From Acanthosepion esculentum (lineage: Eukaryota > Mollusca > Cephalopoda > Sepiida > Sepiidae), in NCBI GenBank assembly GCA_964036315.1, contig OZ038488.1, positions 67,497,342-67,561,341 of the forward strand: 64,000 nt of DNA, in the 5' to 3' direction. This document shows positions 21,576-32,140 of this stretch, one piece after another (positions within the stretch are counted from its first letter, which is position 1; each line of letters starts with the position of its first letter). The notes under the pieces were generated by a model. The model was given only the letters and a program-made list of their open reading frames with translations. It was not told where the DNA came from and did no database searches. The position numbers and the translations under genes are program-made.

Positions 21576-21625
21576 TAATGAGCCATAACCTACCTAGTTA
21601 GGTAGGTTATGGGTCATTAGGTTTT
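21502..21625. repeat. (TA)n tract and perfect hairpin
   Basis: About 34 TA units are followed at 21571-21625 by AAACCTAATGAGCCATAACC..., whose arms of about 26 bp mirror each other across CTAGTTAG with one or two mismatches. Confidence 0.9.
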
Positions 21626-21893
21626 TTTAGTTTTTGCTCTGCTTAGTGTATTGAAGATATTTACGTTTTAACTTAAGTTGCTTTGTCGGCGTTTTTCTTC
21701 TTCTTTTGGTTAGACATTGAGGTGCTGATTGATTATTTTTAAGCGGCACGGATGTTTTTAGTCTTTTCTTTTTTAGGGAATTTTTTTCCATGATATCAGA
21801 TTGTTTATTTTTTTAGTTTTTTTAGTTTTTATTTACAAATTGTATTATCTATTTTTTCACACTGCCCGAGTATAGGCATTAAAATAAAAAATA

Positions 21894-21947
<54 letters not shown>

Positions 21948-22245
21948 TACGAAAAACTAGGTAATCCGTATGGGTAGACCCAAGGAGGATAAAATCCAGA
22001 GAGCTCAATGTAAATCAGAGCTAATAATTTAAATAAAAACAGATTACTTTAAGGTTCCATATAATAAATTATTTCACCACAGCCCTATATATATAAAGTA
22101 AAACAAGGCCCATGTGTTATTGCTTTCCCCGACTAAAAGTTTCATGCGGATACTTACATGCTTGAGGATTGTGAGACAACAGTAGGAACATGTTTTTAGA
22201 AAGCAGTAACATATGCGTATTCTTTTCTTTCTTTTTTTCTTCTTT
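21626..22245. other. T-rich sequence with (TA)n, no gene seen
   Basis: (TA)n at 21894-21945. The segment 21946-22060, with GGTAATCCGTATGGGTAGACC-like and AGAGCTCAATGTAAATCAGA-like blocks, resembles the 34560-34640 region, so part is probably a repeat. Confidence 0.4.
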
Positions 22246-22247
22246 TG

Positions 22248-22640
22248 TAAACATTTCACGGGGGTGCCACTAGCACGAAACGGGATACAGGGAATGAAAA
22301 TAAGATTAAAGACGGGTGTTTGAAGAAAGGATAAAGAGAAGGACAGGGTTCAAGATTAAGGCATCAGAAGATGTCGATTGACATTACATTTGAATATTTG
22401 AAGATTATAGCTATCAGGGAAGCAAGTAGGAGGAAGGGAGTTCCACTGGTGGGAAGTATGAGAGAAGAAGCTGCTGCAGTATAAGGGGCGGTTACATTTA
22501 ACTATTTCGACAGTGAAAGGGTGGGAGCGAGATGCCAACCTAGTAGCACGTTTAAATTCATGCAGTTGGGGTACCAAAGAAAGTAGCTCGTCAGAGCAGT
22601 TGTCATGAAAATATTTGTAGAAAAGACATAGGTAAGCCAC
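22248..22640 (-). mobile_element. Jockey-like LINE, 3' end copy
   Basis: Minus frame 22356-22640 reads YLCLFYKYFHDNCSDELLSL, LHEFKRATRLASRSHPF, HTSHQWNSLPPTCFPDSYN and LQIFKCNVNRHLL, the end of the RT C-terminal tail. This is the best-kept version of that segment in the window. The 3' noncoding end reaches the CCCGTGAAATGTTT block at 22248-22262. Confidence 0.85.
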
Positions 22641-22659
22641 ATGCTTACATTTTATATCG

Positions 22660-23340
22660 GCTCTGTTTTATATATATTATATATTTTCTATTGAACACTG
22701 TATTTATAGCGTCGCTGTTTTATCTTTATTGTACAATAATGGGAAGGACGACCTGAAAGTTTAAAAAAAAAAGAAAAGAAAGACGCTCCCTCGACTTCCA
22801 GCCGCGCTCAACACAGGAAGGCCCGGAATAAACGCTCCGACTGATATTCAAAACAATACAAAAATACATCTCAAAAGAGAAAATAACAACACTAACCCCT
22901 TGAAAATTGCAAAGGAAGTTGCCGAAAACGTTTGGGACAATGAACGGTATGAAGAATTTTTGTACCCACTCAAACCTACGAAACGGAAAAACTGAATAGA
23001 AAATTATATATATGCATGTATGTATGTATGTATATATGTATATAAGGTGTATTTCGGCAGCAATAATTCTTTCAAACATGTTTGGTTGAATAATATCGTC
23101 AGGTTCTGTCAATCAATTTTTTTTTTTACTAAATCTTTCAAATTTCAGTGTTAGTTGTTTTATGTTATTGGTGAATTTACCAAAGTTCAAATTTAATATA
23201 TATTATTCCCCGCCCCCGAGTACTTTCGAATGTTTTACATTCGTTTTAAAGGATTGTGTATGATTATGTAACTGTTTTTGGTTAATTCTGGCGTTCTTCG
23301 CTGAAACAATTTCAAATCACTCGTGGTGACGCCATTTAAT
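22660..23340. other. Unresolved region, possible PLE pieces
   Basis: Plus 22853-22990 has an open frame with LKIAKEVAENVWDNERYEEF, protein-like but unrecognised. Plus 23045-23100 (CGGCAGCAATAATTCTTTCA) resembles the PLE arm beginning at 11821 and 25621. Region 23275-23345 resembles 24700-24768. No complete element can be drawn. Confidence 0.3.
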
Positions 23341-23344
23341 TTTG

Positions 23345-23402
<58 letters not shown>

Positions 23403-23425
23403 GTGTGTGTGTGAAAAGTGTGTGC

Positions 23426-23461
<36 letters not shown>

Positions 23462-23475
23462 GTGTGTGTGTAATA
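23345..23475. repeat. TA/TG compound microsatellite
   Basis: (TA)n 23346-23400, TG run, a second TA run near 23436-23455 and a TG run. Confidence 0.9.
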
Positions 23476-23557
23476 TATTATATATATATTATTATTTATA
23501 TATCATATGCGCAGTATTTATTAGAAAGCGCTCAATATCAGAGATAGAGCTAACATA

Positions 23558-23680
23558 TTTGGTTGGATTGATGTGAGTTTGTGACCCTGGGTTTCACGCT
23601 TTTGCGATCATCAGACATGTCTGACGATCGCAAAAGCGCGAAACCCAGGGTCACAAACTCACATCAATCCAACCAATATA
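23558..23680. repeat. Palindrome with opposed hammerhead-like motifs
   Basis: Arms of about 60 bp meet near 23618. Plus right arm: CTGACGA (23621-23627), CGC-AAAA-GCG hairpin, GAAA (23640-23643), AC/GT stem III with loop CCAGG, GTC (23650-23652), then ACA, which pairs with TGT before the core (3 bp stem I). CUGACGA differs from consensus only at the tolerant position 7. The minus strand has CTGATGA in the same layout. One mismatched pair closes stem II. Confidence 0.6.
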
Positions 23681-23744
23681 TATATACATATGTGTGTGTG
23701 TAATATATTATATATATTATTTATATATCATATGCGCGGTATTT

Positions 23745-23805
23745 ATTAGAAAGCGCTTTCACGCTTTTGCGATCATCAGATATGTCTGACGATCGCAAAA
23801 AAACT
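23745..23805. repeat. Second partial copy of the hammerhead-like palindrome
   Basis: TATTTATTAGAAAGCGCTTTC leads into CACGCTTTTGCGATCATCAG and ATATGTCTGACGATCGCAAA, repeating 23515-23635 without the outer arms. The block 23691-23760 repeats 23455-23530, so this is a tandem duplication of about 235 bp with a deletion. Confidence 0.6.
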
Positions 23806-24171
23806 TGAGAAATTCAACGTCGTAATTTTTAGTGACTATAAGTAATATTCGTTTCAGATGAGATTAATTTAACTTTAAATTTGCTATTTTTCATCAAATA
23901 ACGTTTCAGAAATATGATTTATTTTTGCATGAATTTTAAAACAGAGAATTAACTTTTGTTTACATATCTGTCAAAATAGCCGATTTTTAGCGAATTTAAT
24001 GAAAAAAACAATTTCGATCAATATAATTACTGTTTGAAATACGGCACAGAGTAATTTGCTGACTGAAAATAGTAAATGTTAAATCCTTTAGCTTTCAATT
24101 AAAGCTAAGAATAAAAGCTTTTTTCATTAAAAAAAATCATTTTAAACCTTACGTATACCGAATTAGCGGTG

Positions 24172-24175
<4 letters not shown>
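23806..24175. other. AT-rich sequence, nothing recognised
   Basis: No coding or repeat structure was identified. Confidence 0.4.

Positions 24176-24236
<61 letters not shown>
24174..24236. repeat. (TA)n microsatellite
   Basis: About 31 TA units. Confidence 0.95.
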
Positions 24237-24237
<1 letters not shown>

Positions 24238-24239
24238 TT

Positions 24240-24685
24240 TTATTATATCCTTACTCTGTCCTGGACATCGAGTTCTACCTGGATCATATCCTCTTGGAAT
24301 TATTTTTATACATATATGTATGTGTATATATAATTTCATATGTATGTGTATATTCACCACTAATATTGTCTATAATTTATAAAGTTTTAAATCTTTAAAA
24401 TTTAGTTTCAGTGTGATAGCTCTTAGTAAATATTGTTATTAAGTAAAACTATATTTACTAATCATATATTGTAAAGCTTATTACAATATGGCAACACAGA
24501 ATATTTTTAAAAGAATTTCGATTTGTTTTTGTATGTGTATATACGTGCAGAATGTCTGAAGTATAGATGTACAAACCAATAAATTTATCATTAATATGTC
24601 ACATGTTTTAAGGGTTGACCCCCTTATAAACTTTGTTGTCTGCTCTACTATGCATACTATGAACACGTTCGGTGGTCAATTAACC
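24240..24685. other. AT-rich sequence, nothing recognised
   Basis: No feature could be supported. Confidence 0.4.
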
Positions 24686-24764
24686 ATATATATATATATA
24701 TAATAGATAGAAACAATTTCTAGGGACAATTTCAAGTCACTCAGGGTAACGTCATGTAAACGGT

Positions 24765-25225
<461 letters not shown>

Positions 25226-25227
25226 CG

Positions 25228-25282
25228 CACGTACGCACACACACACACGCACACGCACACACACACATATATACACACACAA

Positions 25283-25314
<32 letters not shown>

Positions 25315-25316
25315 CA
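25228..25316. repeat. CA and TA compound microsatellite
   Basis: CA tract with CG interruptions followed by TA units. Confidence 0.9.
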
Positions 25317-25496
25317 CTTTAAACGTTATTTTTAGTGGATACTCGTATTTAAGTAGACGTGCTGTTTATTTATGAAACAGTATATTTATTTATTTTCGTC
25401 TACCGACCTAAATATTCGAGATATCTCATTATAGAAAAACATACGCTCTCCGGCAGGATAGCGCACATTATCGAATTAATAATGCATTACTTCTTT

Positions 25497-25616
<120 letters not shown>

Positions 25617-25617
25617 T

Positions 25618-25780
25618 TTAGGCAGCAATCCTTCTTTCATGACCATTTCATTGAAAGCGACAGACAAGGTGCTTTTATTTAGTTTTTTATACAATTTCTC
25701 AAGCGATCTAATAATTTTTCGGCTGATAAATTATATAAAAACTGCCTGAACGTTCTTTTTATCTGAGCGCTTTCCACACA
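25618..25780 (-). repeat. PLE-type terminal arm, single copy
   Basis: TTAGGCAGCAATCC, a GACAGACAAGGTGCTTTTATT segment, TTTTCGGCTGATAAATTATA, GCCTGAACGTTC and TGAGCGCTTTC follow in the same order as the left arm at 11819-12000 (TTAGGCAGCAATCC ... CCGAGCGCTTTC). It supports that arm being a mobile terminal repeat. Confidence 0.65.
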
Positions 25781-25794
25781 CACACACATATATG

Positions 25795-25881
25795 TGTGTG
25801 CGTGTGTGTCTAGATAGATATGAAAAGACTGAGATAGATATGAATAAAGAAAGACTGGTAGATAAGAATAGGCTGGGGGTG

Positions 25882-25954
<73 letters not shown>
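25795..25954. repeat. (GATA)n with CA/TG flank
   Basis: Short CA/TA/TG run, then diverged GATA units and a clean block of about 18 GATA units at 25881-25954. Confidence 0.9.
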
Positions 25955-26560
25955 TTTTTCTCTTTGACTCATGCAAAACGAACGATATGATTTACGAGTT
26001 CCTGGTTGAGGCGTACATATTCCTGGCTTTACTTTCTTCCAAGTAGCCACGCGGATCACATGAATATCGTTGCCAATCTCCACTGTATGTTTGTCTTCGA
26101 ATTTTAGGACGAACTTAAATCGAATTTACTTTTACTTGCCTTTATTCGTACCACGTTATGAAATGTTTTTCGTAATTTTTAGTCCTCACTGATTTACAAA
26201 ACGTTTAGATAAATCTTTTGATTTTTTTTCTCGTTGACTCATGCAACAAATGTGAACGATATGAGTTTTCCGGGCTCTCAAATGAGATGCTCGTTGCACT
26301 CAAGAAGTGCATATTGGGACTTTAAGTTAAAACTTTATATTTGTTTCAAAAGTAAATTAAAACTTTATATTTCAATTTCCATACTGACTGACTTGCACGT
26401 TGTTCTTGGACTTCTTGTAAGCTGCTTGTTTTTTGTTTTGTTTAGGTTTTGTTTTTTCGTGTGTGTACGCATGTAATAGGAGCAGGTAGATTTTCCTATC
26501 GCCCGGTCAGTATCTTTCCCACTTCTCTTGAACAAGAGTAAAGGCTCACCCCTTGTTTCT
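25955..26560. other. Partly duplicated noncoding sequence
   Basis: CTCTTTGACTCATGCAA near 25960 is repeated as CTCGTTGACTCATGCAA near 26231, each followed by a GAACGATATGA block. This suggests an old tandem duplication of about 270 bp. No gene seen. Confidence 0.4.
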
Positions 26561-26985
26561 TGTTTAGGAAGGGGTTCCCTGAACTTTTCCTTTAGTTCTC
26601 TGTAGCCTCCGTAATAGTACTGTCGTGATTCTCTTGTGATGTGTGCAGTCTGTGGCAACAGCTCTTCATTCTTAGGTTACCGAGTTGACAGTCTTCTGGT
26701 TGCTGTTCCCTACTGGTAGTTAGGAGTCCTAACTTTTGCGTAGCATCTTGAGCAGCTGCTCTGATCAATAGTTTTATAATATCGGGGTGCCTGTAGTGCC
26801 AAGTCGCGGATGGAAGGGTGTCCCTGCACGCACCTCCGATGGACAACCCTACGGCCACACTATGTTGCGGACCGCGCCAGCTCCTTTCTACCCTTGTCAC
26901 ATAAGATGAACGTCTGATACTTCTACTTCAGGCCTTCTCATTTTCACTACCAACATTACCCAAGATGACAACAAACGATCAAAAA
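26561..26985 (+). other. Possible 5' region of the following LINE
   Basis: GC-richer sequence immediately upstream of the endonuclease frame, ending in CGGACCGCGCCAGCTCC near 26868-26884. No ORF1 protein with a recognisable zinc knuckle was seen, so this could be the LINE 5' UTR or unrelated. Confidence 0.3.
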
Positions 26986-26989
26986 AGTA

Positions 26990-28085
26990 AACCTAAACCA
27001 GCTCTAAAAATCAACTAAACCCTTCAACATTACCTTTTCTAACGTCCATGGCATTCGAACCAACTTCTGCAGTGTGGAATCGTTCCTCTTTGTGAAGTCT
27101 CCTGATATACTGGCTCTCTGCAAGACCAACCTCAACTCGTTTATCCCCTCCTCTGACCTCTCGATCCCCGGTTACCTTCCTCTCCTTAAAAAAGACTCCC
27201 AAAACCACATGCACGGCCTAGGAATTTGCTTCAAGGATTATCTCCCATTGGCTAAGGAGTTCTATCGAATCTCCAGACCATTCATACATGTGTCTCCGTC
27301 TCTCTCCTCAATGCTGTAAGCTACCTCTTCTTCTTCTATCGCTCTCCATCCTCCCAATCAGTGTACTCGAAAGCATTTCCGACAATATAGACAAGGCTAT
27401 CTCTCTTCATCCGTTTGCTCATATATTCATGTTAATGCCCACCATGCCAAGTGGTTTAAAAACTTCTATAACGGACCTTGCTGGCATATGAACCCATAAC
27501 TTTTCAATTACTCAATCCCTCACACAAATGGTTGATATTCCCACACGTTTCTGCAATAACCATGACGGTAAGGATTCTCTTCTCGATCTCTGTTTCACCT
27601 CTATCCCAGAGTCTTGTCGTGCCACGCGGCTCTGCCCTCTTGGCAACTCTGATCATGCTGTAGTGTCTGTGAACACCTCCTTCAGCTCGACCACCAGCAA
27701 AGAAACTCCTACCAACAAAACATTTTTCTGTTATCAACGAGCAGACTGGGCCTCGTTCCGTGATTTCCTTTACGATGTTCCCTGGAATGTGGCCTTTAAT
27801 CTCCCCGTTCAAGAATGCGCTTCCGAAGTCTCCTTCTGGGTAAAAGCTGGAATCGAGGCATTCATCCCCGCAAGGAAATATAAGGTTAAATCGAGCTCAT
27901 CTCCTTGGTTCTCTGCTGCTTGCTCAGTTGCCATTGCCCATAAGAATCACTTCTTCCGCCTGTACCGTGGTGACATGTCAGATTGCAACAGACGTCTCTT
28001 TGTCTCAGCCCGTAAATCCAGTTTCACTCACAAAGTTTGGCTCAACCCGTGGTATTTTTTCACGGCCTCTTCGAACGGTGCCGTT
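26990..28085 (+). pseudogene. Jockey-like LINE endonuclease domain, frameshifted
   Basis: Three frames together give an apurinic-type (EEP) endonuclease. Region 27020-27110 has FSNVHGIRTN, then PDILALCKTNLNSF, where the family has ETN, so the catalytic glutamate appears changed to lysine. Then RKDSQNHMHGLGI-like sequence and, after frameshifts near 27300 and 27500, DGKDSLLDLCFTS and LGNSDHAVVSV, with the catalytic SDH motif near 27648. The frame runs on to about 28080 and is lost in a tRNA-like fragment. The copy is inactive. Confidence 0.8.
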
Positions 28086-28104
28086 CGTTGGCAACGCCTT
28101 CCTA

Positions 28105-28200
28105 GTCTAATAGGTGAGATTCGAAGCCATGTCCCATGCACAGGAATCGAACTCTCTTACCACTCGGACGAGCCCGATACATGCATACAAGCTTCTAACT
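28105..28200 (-). repeat. tRNA-like fragment with shortened A-B spacing
   Basis: The complement reads GTCCGAGTGGTAAGAGAGTTCG and ATTCCTGTGCATGG: an A-box-like TCCGAGTGGTAAGAG followed almost directly by a B-box-like GTTCGATTCC. The usual 20-30 bp between them are missing. Probably a deleted SINE head. Confidence 0.4.
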
Positions 28201-28289
28201 GCTATCTTTTTGTCGCGTATCACCACCACAAGTTGCCTGGTTGTTCTTTGAACGGATGTAGCTCTTTAAGCTAGATAAACTTTCAAAAC

Positions 28290-28319
28290 CGACGACACAC
28301 ACACACATATATACACACA

Positions 28320-28418
<99 letters not shown>
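28290..28418. repeat. CA and TA compound microsatellite
   Basis: CA tracts 28292-28370 followed by about 24 TA units. Confidence 0.95.
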
Positions 28419-28778
28419 TTTCATGGCAATTTTTCGGATGAGCTCTTAGCTATGGTAACTAGACTTTTTAAAAAATTTAAGCACAGTATTAGACTGGCGT
28501 CGAGATCTCATCCATTTACAGTTGAGCTGGCTAGATGTAGCCGTAAGTTCTATGGTAACAGTTTCTTTTTTCGCAATTCTCGCTTGTGAAATTCTCTTCT
28601 GGCTCCATACATTCAAGCCAACATCAATCTGCAAAAATTAAAATGCAATGTCAATCGTTATCTACTGATTGCTCTTTCCTCTTCCCGCTCAGTATTTATG
28701 TTTCTGTTCCTAATTCTTCCACACGCTGTAACCCCTTGTGTCTTAGTGGCTTTATTGCCTTGCATGGGGTGATTCCGA
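28419..28778 (+). mobile_element. Jockey-like LINE, 3' end copy
   Basis: Begins at CTTTCATGGCAATTTTTCGG (the FHGNF segment), passes through GATGAGCTCTTAGC, AAATTTAAGCACAGTATTAG, TCATCCATTTACAGTTGAGC and TTCGCAATTCTCGCTTGTG, and ends in TGTCTTAGTGGCTTTATTGC CTTGCATGGGGTG. It is 5' truncated at the (TA)n tract. Confidence 0.75.
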
Positions 28779-28789
28779 ATAAAAAAACA

Positions 28790-29290
28790 GTTACGTCACT
28801 CCGCAGCTCTACAAGTATTTTGCAACAGAAAAAATTTTTCGTGAAATGATTTTTGAACTGTAAAAAATCGCCATAAAAAGCGTCGATATTGGTTGAATGA
28901 TGTTGAAAAGGAAAACTCTTTTAGTCAGGTGGGACTGTTTCGCAATTTGGGAATTCGTGCCCGGACGCAAATTCATTTCCGGTCTAATTATACACGTTTG
29001 GATGCCCCTAATTAGTTGAGATTCCCACAAGAATTTTGTACCCTATTGACCGAGGTCTTTCCGGTAAAGGGGCGGACAAGGATTTAGATTTTTTTCCATT
29101 TTTTTTTTTTTATAACGGGTCATAGCATATATGAAGCAGAATCCAATTATCTCGTTCAGAATTCCTTTTGCGATGCGGCGTTTTATATTTCGTCATTTTA
29201 ATTTGGATAGTTCACAGATCTGAACAAAAAGATACATGTAATATCAATTTTTGTGTTCTTTTACAGGTATATGGCTATTTTGTTTTCAGA
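28790..29290. other. Unassigned sequence between LINE pieces
   Basis: Has a T-run near 29099-29111 and no match to the other repeats here. It may be part of another decayed element. Confidence 0.35.
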
Positions 29291-29299
29291 CTCTAATTG

Positions 29300-30315
29300 T
29301 ACGAACATTTTGCAAACTAGGTATTCTTAGTCCTACGCTGTTTTTAATCTTCATTAAAGACTTTCCCGATGACATCAGCTCTCAACTTGGCATCTACGCT
29401 GACGACACTACCATTTACTTCTCCCTCTATAATAAGGCTGATCAGTCCGATAAAGTCAAAATGAAAGCTGATGCACAAAACGACCTCAAGATTGGTTATC
29501 TGGGGCAAAAGTTGGCTTGTCAATTTTAATGCCTCCAAAACTAAACTACTGTCCATTAATCATCTGGAGAAATCACACTCTACCTTCCATCAGTATGGCT
29601 GATGCTATCCTCCAGGAAAGTGACACGTTGAGGCTTACTGTCTCAACTGACATGAAGTGGAAAGACTATATTGAATCCATTGCTAGGTCAGCCGTTAAGA
29701 AAGTTGGTTCACTGTGCTGGGCGAGACAATCTTTTTCTCAGGAATCTATCTAACATATCGATAAGTCTGCCAATCGCCCAAGCTTAGAATATTGCTGCCA
29801 TATATGGCCCGGTGCCCCTGCTATTTACCTGGAGCTCCTTGATAGAATCCAAAGAAGAATCAGCAACATTATTGGTCCTGATCTGGCGGCTCAGCTTCAA
29901 TCACTTGCCCACCGCCGTAAGGTTGCCTCTCTGTGCCATTTTTGCAAATAGTTTCATGTTCATTTTTCGGATGAGCTCTTCGCTATTTTGCCTAGACGTT
30001 TTTAAATTTAAGCGCAGTACTAGACCGGCGTCGAGATTCATCAGTTTACAGTTGAGCTGGCTGTATCCGTAATTTCTATACTAACGGTTTCTTTTCTCGC
30101 AATTCTCGCTGGTGGAACTCTCTTTCGGCTCCATACTTTACAGACAACTTTAATCTGCAAAAATCTAAATGCAATGTCAATCGCGCTGTTCTTCTAATTA
30201 CTCTTTTTTCTTCCAGCTTATTAGTAATGTTTATGTTCCTAATTATCCACACGCTGTAACCCCCTTCTCTCTTAGTGGCTTTACTGCCTTGCTTGGAGTG
30301 AAATTGATTATAAAA
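29300..30315 (+). mobile_element. Jockey-like LINE, RT palm to 3' end
   Basis: Starts in the RT palm: ILSPTLFLIFIKDFPDDISS and GIYADDTTIYF, with the catalytic YADD near 29396-29407. After a frameshift near 29490 it continues NFNASKTKLLSINHL, then SMADAILQESDTLRL, KWKDYIESIARSAVKKVGSL, an EYCCHIWPGAPAIYLELLD-like block and the 3' tail to CTTTACTGCCTTGCTTGGAG. It is the only copy in the window retaining the RT active-site box. Confidence 0.85.
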
Positions 30316-30619
30316 ATTTAATATCTTTTCCTCCAAGGCGGCACCCACTTCTGCATTTAACGCGTCTATTAATAGTAATGGAAATATCAACCATTTCCAT
30401 AAAATGAATGCCAAATGTTTCTTTCGGTATTCATAGACCAAATACTTGACGTTATCGTCGGTTGAAATCCATAAAAGCTTCTTCTTCAGACAGTTTTTCA
30501 GGAAAATAGACTTCTCAAGTCCACTGCTATTGCTCTTTCTAGTACTGATGAGGGTTTCCTTCCAAACCTTTTTTTAAGGTAGTGTAGAAGAGCAACATCT
30601 TCATAATCTAGGAAGTGTT

Positions 30620-31095
30620 TATAACAGAGGAGAGAACATGCAGCACGGAGATCCGAAAGTGCATCGGAATAGCGAAAGATGCCTTCCAAAAGATAAACAA
30701 AGGAAAATTTCATTTGAAACTAAAAAAGAGCACTGAACTGTTATGTAATATTGGTCCGCCAATATAGCATGAACTGAACGCATGAGCAACGATAAAGTTT
30801 TGTGGAAAATGGGAACAAAAAGGACACTTATATTTAGCATAAGAAAGGGACACTGGAAAGTTCTTGGGTACATAAAGAAAAGGGGGTTTGGAGAATTTGT
30901 CATTCACGTGACATATTGAAGGCAAGAGAGACAGAGGAAAGCAGAGATTAATGACATTGTGCAAATGGTTGGAAAAAAACAGACATTTGGGGAGATACCA
31001 GAAAGGTGAACACTGCTAAGAGCTACAAAGTACATGATGATGTGGAGAACCATGATCGCCCACGTCCTGAAGAGATAACGCAATTAGAAGAAAAA
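30620..31095 (+). mobile_element. RTE-like LINE, C-terminal and 3' end
   Basis: Plus-strand text follows the family order: ATCGGAATAGCGAAAGATGC (IGIAKDA), AAAATTTCATTTGAAAC, TGAACTGTTATGTAAT, TGAACGCATGAGCAACGATA (EHMSNDE), ACTGGAAAGTTCTTGGGTAC (LKFLGH-like), GGCAAGAGAGACAGAGGAAA (GKRDRGK) and CATGATCGCCCACGTCCTGA. It has many stops and deletions. Confidence 0.75.
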
Positions 31096-31317
31096 AAATG
31101 GTAATGATGGCATTAGCCATTTCCATACAGGAAACATTTGACAGCCATTGACCAATCAATGTTACTGTTGGCTGTAATCTATAAAATCTTTCTCTTAAAA
31201 CAATTCTTTCAATGAAATACGCTTTTCAAGTCCAATGTTATTTCTCCTTCTAGTATTGATCGGGGATTTCTTGCTTAAGCTTTCCTAAGCTGATGAGAGT
31301 TACTTTCCTTAGCTTTT

Positions 31318-31415
31318 GTTTAAAAAGACAAACGCTACTAAGAACTACAAAGGACAGGAAGTTGTGGGGAGCCATGATCGCCAACGTCCTGAATGGACAA
31401 TGCACATAGACGAAG
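31318..31415 (+). mobile_element. RTE-like LINE, last 100 bp
   Basis: GCTACTAAGAACTACAAAGG, GTTGTGGGGAGCCATGATCG and CGTCCTGAATGGACAATGCA reproduce the family's 3' terminus only. Confidence 0.7.
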
Positions 31416-31624
31416 ATTGCGGATTCAATGGTCGATGTTTAAGACCAAGTATTATGTAATAATATTGATGCGAGTTTCCTTCACGAGAGAATATTCGGTA
31501 TTACCATAATCAATAGACTAATTTCCATTTACAGCGCTCGTATCACTAGCATTTTCTCTGATTTCTGTTGTATTTAAATCAAGTGATATCGTTAGAAACA
31601 AAGAAAAGTCTGTTGGACGGCTAC

Positions 31625-31850
31625 GTAATATATAATCTCTTATATGGCAATAAATGCTGGACATGCCGAAAGCAAAAGAGACAGAGGGAAACAGCAGATA
31701 AGCTACCTAACAAGTTTTTGTAAATGGTTGGCAGGACAGAGGTTAAGGGAGATAGCGAAAAGACAAATCTTGTTATGAGCTACAACAGATAAGAAGTTGT
31801 GGAGAGTCATGATCGCTCACATCCTGAAGAGAAACGGTACATAGAAGAAT
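31625..31850 (+). mobile_element. RTE-like LINE, 3' end copy
   Basis: CTCTTATATGGCAATAAATG (the LLYGSEC-type segment) is joined by an internal deletion to CGAAAGCAAAAGAGACAGAG, then CAGATAAGCTACCTAACAAG, TGTGGAGAGTCATGATCGCT and CACATCCTGAAGAGAAACGG. Confidence 0.75.
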
Positions 31851-32140
31851 CAATAAATAGTTCTGGTGAAATTAGCTGTTTCCACGCAGGAAACATTTGA
31901 TAGTCATTGAGCCACCAGAGATACTATTGGTTGAAATTTATAAAATCTTTTTCAGGGAAACAGCTTTCTCAAGTCCACTGGTTTTGCTCTTTCTAACAGT
32001 GATAAGAGTTTCTTTCATAACCCTTTCTTTAAGGTAGTGTGGAAAGTTAACATCTTGATTATATCATTAGTTTCCCTTCTAGTTAAATGTGCTACCTATT
32101 CCAGTTGTGGTCACTGATGGAAACGTTCAAGTGATGTGTT

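Larger units (their letters stand above)
30365..32140 (+). repeat. Tandem-like array of RTE 3' ends and a shared spacer
   Basis: A spacer with AGGAAACATTTGACAG, TATAAAATCTTT and TTTCTCAAGTCCACTG-type blocks, about 200 bp long, begins near 30365, 31100 and 31855. Each is preceded or followed by an RTE-like 3' end. Another block, CATCTTGATTATATCATTAG to AAGTGATGTG, occurs at 32040-32140, 31490-31610 and 33820-33910. The repeated order suggests old duplication of an RTE-plus-flank unit, or that the spacer is the RTE-family 3' flank. Confidence 0.6.

Noticed and set aside
27074..28274. Host endonuclease/exonuclease gene
   Set aside because: Motif order and frameshifts match LINE endonuclease; the rest of the LINE family is nearby.
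30076..30441. Minus-strand 121-codon ORF
   Set aside because: Antisense to the LINE 3' end, no domain of its own.
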